Notes under the pieces: generated by a model
Seen by the model: the letters and a program-made list of their open reading frames with translations, nothing else
Database searches by the model: none
Told to the model about the DNA's origin: nothing
Shown here: in pieces, positions 6,919 to 10,006 of the stretch
Layout of the letters: each line of letters opens with the position of its first letter
How positions within the stretch are numbered: the first letter of the stretch is position 1
DNA from: an uncultured Eubacteriales bacterium
GTDB lineage: Bacteria; Bacillota; Clostridia; Christensenellales; Aristaeellaceae
Direction: 5' to 3'
NCBI GenBank assembly: GCA_900542395.1
Contig: UQNM01000078.1
Coordinates: 1 to 10,006 of the forward strand
Length of the DNA stretch: 10,006 nt
Position numbers and translations under genes: made by a program

Positions 6919-7458
6919 GTGGTGATGAAAATGAAGAAATACGAGATAACCACTGAAGAATATACAGCAGTCGTAAAGGCAAGGAGAGCTACGCAGAATA
7001 AGAGAATAGCGCGTCGGCTCCAAGTGATAGAACTGCGATACGAAGGGAAAACATCCAAAGAAATAGCAGAGAAACTGGACATGAATTGGATGTACATCTC
7101 GGAAATAGTAAAGCAGTTTAAGGCACAAGGCCTCGAAGAGTTTGCAAGAATGAAATATACCAGTCACAACAGGAAACTCAGCTATAAACAGGAAGAAGAG
7201 ATTCTTCAAAAATGTGAGCAAAAGGCAGAAGAAGGCCACATCACAACAGTTGAGGAAGTTCGCAAAGCGCTGAACGCAGAAATCGGTGGAACTACGGCGG
7301 GCAGCTATGTATATCGTGTTTTGAAGCGGCATGGCTGGGTAAAGAAAATGCCGCGGCCAAAGCATCCAAAGTCAGCCAGTGAAGAAGATCAGGCTGACTC
7401 AAAAAAATTAAGACTCGATACGATGAGCTTGGAAAGGAAGTCTCCCCAAAACGGGTGA
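6919..7458 (+). CDS. IS630 transposase, ORF A (DNA-binding half)
   Basis: Up to 179 residues. The region LQVIELRYEGKTSKEIAEKL and the following DMNWMYISEIVKQF form the helix-turn-helix typical of IS630 transposases. A second, winged-helix-like part follows (TTVEEVRKALNAEIGG to VYRVLKRHGW). The GTG at 6919 is the longest start, but the -10 box at 6909-6914 would put the transcript start near 6921. The ATG at 6925 or at 6931 (MKKYEITTEEY) is therefore more likely; AAGTGGTG could serve as a weak binding site for the latter. The frame lacks the catalytic domain. It contains A AAA AAA at 7401-7407, where a -1 shift leads into ORF B. After that point the frame adds only 17 further residues before TGA at 7456-7458. 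Confidence 0.9.
   Translation: MVMKMKKYEITTEEYTAVVKARRATQNKRIARRLQVIELRYEGKTSKEIAEKLDMNWMYISEIVKQFKAQGLEEFARMKYTSHNRKLSYKQEEEILQKCEQKAEEGHITTVEEVRKALNAEIGGTTAGSYVYRVLKRHGWVKKMPRPKHPKSASEEDQADSKKLRLDTMSLERKSPQNG
7401..7407 (+). promoter_or_regulatory. Candidate -1 frameshift site A AAA AAA
   Basis: In the ORF A frame the codons are tcA AAA AAA tta, a canonical slippery heptamer. After a -1 slip the next codon begins at 7407 and reads I-K-T-R-Y-D-E-L-G-K-E-V-S-P-K-R-V, then joins ORF B. The fused protein would be about 348 residues, the usual IS630 transposase length. Confidence 0.7.
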
Positions 7459-7964
7459 GGATCCTGTTTCAGGACGAAGCGGGGTTTGGACGGATAAGCA
7501 AGCCTACAGCTTGCTGGTGCAGAAAGAGGATCCGGCCCATTGTGCCATGCCATCATATCCGTGAATACAGATATGTCTATGGAGCGGTAGAACCGGAAAC
7601 CGGAGACAGCTGTTTCTGGGTAATGACGAGATGCGACACTGAAAGCATGAACTTCTTTCTGGAAAAGCTCACGGAGCAATATGCAGATGACTATATTCTG
7701 CTTATCTGTGATGGGGCGGCATGGCATAAATCAACGGAGCTCATTGTTCCAGAAAACATCGAACTATTCTTTATTCCGCCCTACACACCTGAAATGAACC
7801 CCATAGAACAGATTTGGAAAGAAATCCGTAAACGGGGTTTCCAGAATGAGATATTTAACTCACTCGAAGCTGTTATCGATAGATTATGTTTCACAATTAA
7901 AAATCTGCCCGCGACAGTCATCAAAAGCATCACGGGCAGAAAATGGATTTTATCTATATTTTAG
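7455..7964 (+). CDS. IS630 transposase, ORF B (DDE catalytic half)
   Basis: 169 residues if started at the GTG at 7455, which overlaps the ORF A stop as GTGA. It carries the complete DDE triad of the family: Asp7 in FQDEAGFG, Asp86 in LLICDGAAWHK, and Glu118 in PPYTPEMNPIEQIW. The frame is also open upstream of the GTG back to the slippery run, and that stretch reads like normal transposase (KTRYDELGKEVSPKR). Production as a -1 fusion with ORF A is therefore more likely than separate translation. It stops with TAG at 7962-7964, 11 bp inside the right end. Nothing suggests decay. Confidence 0.92.
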   Translation: MRILFQDEAGFGRISKPTACWCRKRIRPIVPCHHIREYRYVYGAVEPETGDSCFWVMTRCDTESMNFFLEKLTEQYADDYILLICDGAAWHKSTELIVPENIELFFIPPYTPEMNPIEQIWKEIRKRGFQNEIFNSLEAVIDRLCFTIKNLPATVIKSITGRKWILSIF

Positions 7965-7977
7965 ACGAGAAATAGTA

Positions 7978-9072
7978 TCAGACCTCGTAGACCTTTTTCG
8001 TCGGCGCGAAATCCGAGTTATACGCGATGATCTGGTCAAAATGGTTCTGCGCGGCGATACGCAGCATATCCGCCTGCGTGCAGTGGACGCTGTAACGCAA
8101 TAGCTGCGCCTTGCCCGCGTGCAGCAGCAGCGAGGCGTGTGTATTCGGCTCGACCGTGCCGGTGAAGATCACCCGGCCGCCGCAGATCAGCAGGCGGCGA
8201 ACCAGACGGCGCGTCTTGACGTCGTCAAGCTGCGGGTCGCAGACGAAATACACGCCCAGCGCGACGAAATCCTCCGGGATGGCGCGGATGAACTTTCCGC
8301 TGAGCATATCCTGCACCTGCGGGCGAACCCACATCGCGGTCGCGTCCATGTGCCCTAATTCGGTGATGAAATGGCGATCGGCGAAGATATCCGTCTCCGG
8401 CAGGCGCTCGCAGATGTAGGTCAGAATACCCAGCCCGCGCCCGTAGCGCGGCACGGGGAGGATGACGGGGCGGCCGTCCGCCAGCGCCTCGGTAATCGCG
8501 GCGATCAGCGCGTCCACCTGCGCGTCGCGCGAGGCCGAACCGGGCTGCATGCCGTAATCGCAATCCAGCACGGCGAGGTTCGCGCGGATGCCCTCGATCG
8601 GGTCGCGGGCGTGGACGCGCGCGCAGTCGTAATAATCGCCGGAGAAGAACAGCGAGCGCCCGTTTTCCGCCATGCGATACCAGACGCTGCCGGAACAGTG
8701 GCCGCTGCGCCCCCAGGTCAGCGTCAGCCCGCCGGGAATCTGCGCCTCGGCATAGGGGACGCTCAGCCCCTCCAGCACGAGCGGGTCGTCGATGCCCAGC
8801 GGAAGCTGACGCGCGGTTTCCGTCGTCAGCACCACGCGCCCGGTGAAGCCGTTGGCGAGCAGATACGGCAGCGCGCCGGATTGGTTTTCATGCGAGTGGG
8901 AGAGGAACAGATAGCGCGCCGCGCGAATCTGTTCGGGCAGAAGGTGCGGCAGTTCGTCCCCGCGATAGCAGCGCTGATAGCCGCAATCCATGATGAACGA
9001 CGCGGTTTCGCCCTCCACAAAATAACAGTGGCGCTGCTGGGTGCAAGGCTCGCCCGTCAAATATAGCTTCAT
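7978..9072 (-). CDS. Metallo-beta-lactamase/beta-CASP-like protein with degenerate metal site
   Basis: 364 residues. The fold signature is clear: a start MKLYLTGEPCTQQRHCYFVE, LFLSHSHENQSGALPYLLAN (motif 2 region), GRSGHCSGSVWY (motif 3, His125), LFFSGDY (motif 4, Asp146), LAVLDCDYG, VILPVPRYGRGLGIL (beta-CASP motif A region) and LRYSVHCTQADMLRI (motif B-like His330). Active relatives are mRNA-processing or RNA-degrading nucleases of the CPSF/RNase J type. Here the HxHxDH site reads H59-S-H61-E-N63-Q64, so the Asp and last His are replaced. The usual C-terminal His (motif C) appears to be Asn352 in IIAYNSD. Full two-metal catalysis is doubtful; it may bind one metal, have changed activity or be a non-enzymatic homologue. 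There is no signal peptide, so it is cytoplasmic. GGGAGGAA (9081-9087) is 8 nt from the ATG. Its stop codon borders the IS. It is divergent from the SH3 gene. Confidence 0.87.
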   Translation of the reverse strand: MKLYLTGEPCTQQRHCYFVEGETASFIMDCGYQRCYRGDELPHLLPEQIRAARYLFLSHSHENQSGALPYLLANGFTGRVVLTTETARQLPLGIDDPLVLEGLSVPYAEAQIPGGLTLTWGRSGHCSGSVWYRMAENGRSLFFSGDYYDCARVHARDPIEGIRANLAVLDCDYGMQPGSASRDAQVDALIAAITEALADGRPVILPVPRYGRGLGILTYICERLPETDIFADRHFITELGHMDATAMWVRPQVQDMLSGKFIRAIPEDFVALGVYFVCDPQLDDVKTRRLVRRLLICGGRVIFTGTVEPNTHASLLLHAGKAQLLRYSVHCTQADMLRIAAQNHFDQIIAYNSDFAPTKKVYEV

Positions 9073-9113
9073 GCCGCCGCTTCCTCCCCGGTTGTAAAAA
9101 TAAATTTATGAAT

Positions 9114-9142
9114 AGTATAGTACAAAAAGGGAAATGCGTAAA
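9114..9142 (-). promoter_or_regulatory. Promoter for the beta-CASP-like gene
   Basis: On the minus strand TATACT (9114-9119) lies 17 bp from TTTACG (9137-9142). Transcription would start near 9107, about 35 nt ahead of the ATG. A TTGACA exists further up (9170-9175) but has no matching -10 at a normal distance. Confidence 0.5.
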
Positions 9143-9248
9143 CCCGAAAACGGGGCGGGAATTTGGTTTTGTCAAAAAGAATGTGAGGCATGCGATATTT
9201 TTTGTGCAGTTTCGGGCGGCGGTCGTCCTTTTTTTCGCCGGCAATTCG

Positions 9249-9257
9249 TGGTACAAT
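9249..9257 (+). promoter_or_regulatory. Extended -10 promoter for the SH3 protein gene
   Basis: TGG followed by TACAAT (9252-9257) forms an extended -10 element. The -35 position holds only a T run (9229-9234). The start would be near 9264, giving a leader of about 120 nt. Confidence 0.5.
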
Positions 9258-9285
9258 AGGGATTAAACGGAAGGAGCGGAATAAA

Positions 9286-9320
9286 CCGCGTTTTTTTCAA
9301 AAATCAGGAAGAAAACGCGG
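9286..9320 (+). promoter_or_regulatory. Perfect 9-bp hairpin in the leader of the SH3 gene
   Basis: CCGCGTTTT (9286-9294) pairs with AAAACGCGG (9312-9320) over a 17-nt loop. No T tract follows, so it is not a terminator on the plus strand. It may stabilise the transcript or regulate translation. No known riboswitch or T-box features are visible. Confidence 0.4.
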
Positions 9321-9385
9321 CGATGGTTCGTCTTTATGGCGTAGAGAAAAAGAACCCGCCGGGGCGGCGGGAAGGGGTGGCTGCG

Positions 9386-9883
9386 ATGAAAAAGAGGCTG
9401 ATGGTGAGCCTGGCCGTGCTGATGGCGCTCTGGGGCGGGCGGGCGTTGGCGCAGAGCGCCGTGGTGAACAACGGTTCCGACCCGAACAGCCGATTGAACA
9501 TGCGCGATCAGCCCAGCAGGGACGCAAGCGCCGTCGGCCAGTTTTACACGGGCACGCCGGTTGAAATCGTCGACGACGCGGGCGACGGCTGGTCGCAGGT
9601 GACGATCGGCGGCGGGGTCAACAGCCTGAGCGGCTATATGATGACCCGCTACCTCGCAGAAGACGCCTCCGCCGTTCAGGATATGACCAAGGAGATGCAG
9701 GTGGTTTCGCCCTACGGCACGCAGAGCGTCGTCGTGCGCAATACGCCGAGCAACTCCTACGACGCGGTGGCGATGGCGGAGGTCGGCGACGAGGTGCGCG
9801 TCATCGGCACAAAGGGCGATTATTACTATGTGCTGCTGAGCGATGGCTCGGTCGGCTGCCTGAGCACGAGCGAGGCAAACTAA
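9386..9883 (+). CDS. Secreted protein with two bacterial SH3-like domains
   Basis: 165 residues. MKKRLMVSLAVLMALWGGRA followed by LAQS is a signal peptide, cleaved after ALA near residue 22. Two SH3b-like units follow: residues about 24-90 (RLNMRDQPSRDASAVGQFYT, a D-DGWSQVTIGG core and SGYMMTRYL) and about 100-162 (VVVRNTPSNSYDAVAMAEVG, then DEVRVIGTKGDYYYV). The NMRDQPS and VRNTPS stretches are the usual N-R-xx-PS signatures. Such domains commonly bind peptidoglycan or other wall components, and no catalytic domain is attached. An ATG at 9323 in the same frame would put 21 residues ahead of the signal peptide. I prefer 9386 because GAAGGGGTGG lies just upstream and the signal peptide then starts at residue 1. 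It is divergent from the beta-CASP-like gene and seems to be a single-gene unit, closed by a hairpin 15 bp downstream. Confidence 0.9.
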   Translation: MKKRLMVSLAVLMALWGGRALAQSAVVNNGSDPNSRLNMRDQPSRDASAVGQFYTGTPVEIVDDAGDGWSQVTIGGGVNSLSGYMMTRYLAEDASAVQDMTKEMQVVSPYGTQSVVVRNTPSNSYDAVAMAEVGDEVRVIGTKGDYYYVLLSDGSVGCLSTSEAN

Positions 9884-9898
9884 TCGAACCATATCAAA

Positions 9899-9950
9899 TT
9901 CCTCCCGATTTATTTCCGTCTTTTGATAAGACGAGACGAACCGGGAGGAA
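9899..9950. terminator. Nested hairpin after the SH3 gene, possible terminator
   Basis: TTCCTCCCG (9899-9907) pairs perfectly with CGGGAGGAA (9942-9950). Inside, CGTCTT (9917-9922) pairs with AAGACG (9928-9933) over a 5-nt loop. No U tract follows in either direction, so simple intrinsic termination is uncertain. Confidence 0.4.
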
Positions 9951-10006
9951 ATCAGCTTGTTGACATAAGCAAACTTGGCTTGAATAGCAAAATCAAGAAA
10001 TTCAGC

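Larger units (their letters stand above)
6875..7977 (+). mobile_element. IS630-family insertion sequence, apparently complete
   Basis: The left end ATACTGTTTCTCTTTTAAAA (6874-6893) and the right end read inwards, ATACTATTTCTCGTCTAAAA (7978-7959), are imperfect inverted repeats that extend to about 26 bp. A TA is present at both borders (6875-6876 and 7976-7977), the target duplication of IS630/Tc1-mariner elements. The body is 1099 bp (6877-7975). Inside are two overlapping reading frames that together make a DDE transposase. Base composition is much AT-richer than the host genes, indicating recent arrival. The element abuts the stop codon of the minus-strand beta-CASP-like gene without damaging it. 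Confidence 0.92.

Noticed and set aside
7904..7940. TCTGCCCG/CGGGCAGA inverted repeat at the end of the transposase gene
   Set aside because: It lies inside coding sequence, has a 21-nt loop and no U tract follows directly. It may be a weak terminator but is not supported enough to list.
8371..9066. 231-codon plus-strand open frame
   Set aside because: It is antisense to the beta-CASP-like gene, which has clear fold motifs and its own ribosome binding site.
9960..9988. TTGACA possible -35 near the right edge
   Set aside because: There is no convincing -10 at a proper distance, and the downstream sequence leaves the window.

Overview
The window looks like a chromosomal segment of a high-GC Gram-positive anaerobe, probably a gut-type Clostridia or Christensenellales-like lineage. 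This is inferred from strong purine-rich ribosome binding sites, Sec-type signal peptides, a secreted protein with long Thr-Pro and Glu-Pro tails, a secreted SH3 protein and a long-form threonine synthase. No rRNA or other phylogenetic marker is present, so the assignment is tentative. Host genes are very GC-rich, with G/C at most third codon positions. A block at about 6.87-7.98 kb is clearly AT-richer and is an insertion sequence.

Layout. (1) 1-1888, minus strand: the first 629 codons of a secreted protein of unknown function. Its visible C-terminal part is a Thr-Pro run followed by six 42-bp tandem repeats, and it runs off the left edge. A 30-codon leader ORF with a better ribosome binding site lies just upstream and overlaps its start by ATGA. 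(2) 1889-2180: divergent promoter region. (3) 2181-6642, plus strand: a small P-loop NTPase, a terminator-like hairpin, threonine synthase (thrC), an MBOAT O-acyltransferase and an SGNH-family partner protein. The last three are separated by only 13 and 15 bp. (4) 6643-7977: a short convergent intergenic region that has received two insertions. One is a 156-bp palindromic MITE directly after the stop codon of the SGNH gene. The other is a 1.1-kb IS630-family element directly next to the stop codon of the convergent gene. The original terminator hairpin survives between them. (5) 7978-9072, minus strand: a metallo-beta-lactamase/beta-CASP-like protein whose metal site is degenerate. (6) 9073-9385: second divergent promoter region. 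(7) 9386-9883, plus strand: a small secreted protein with two SH3-like repeats, then a nested hairpin.

How the genes may work together. The MBOAT/SGNH pair fits the known two-component scheme for O-acylation of an extracellular or cell-wall polymer: a membrane acyl carrier plus an extracytoplasmic transferase or esterase. The Thr-Pro-rich protein and the SH3 protein are also envelope or secreted proteins, but nothing in the sequence ties them directly to the acylation pair. Co-transcription of thrC with the acylation pair is inferred from spacing.

Most notable points: the MITE ends match the IS ends, so the IS transposase may mobilise the MITE; the transposase appears to need a -1 frameshift at A AAA AAA; the beta-CASP-like protein has lost part of the HxHxDH motif; and the Thr-Pro protein sits behind a coupled leader ORF.
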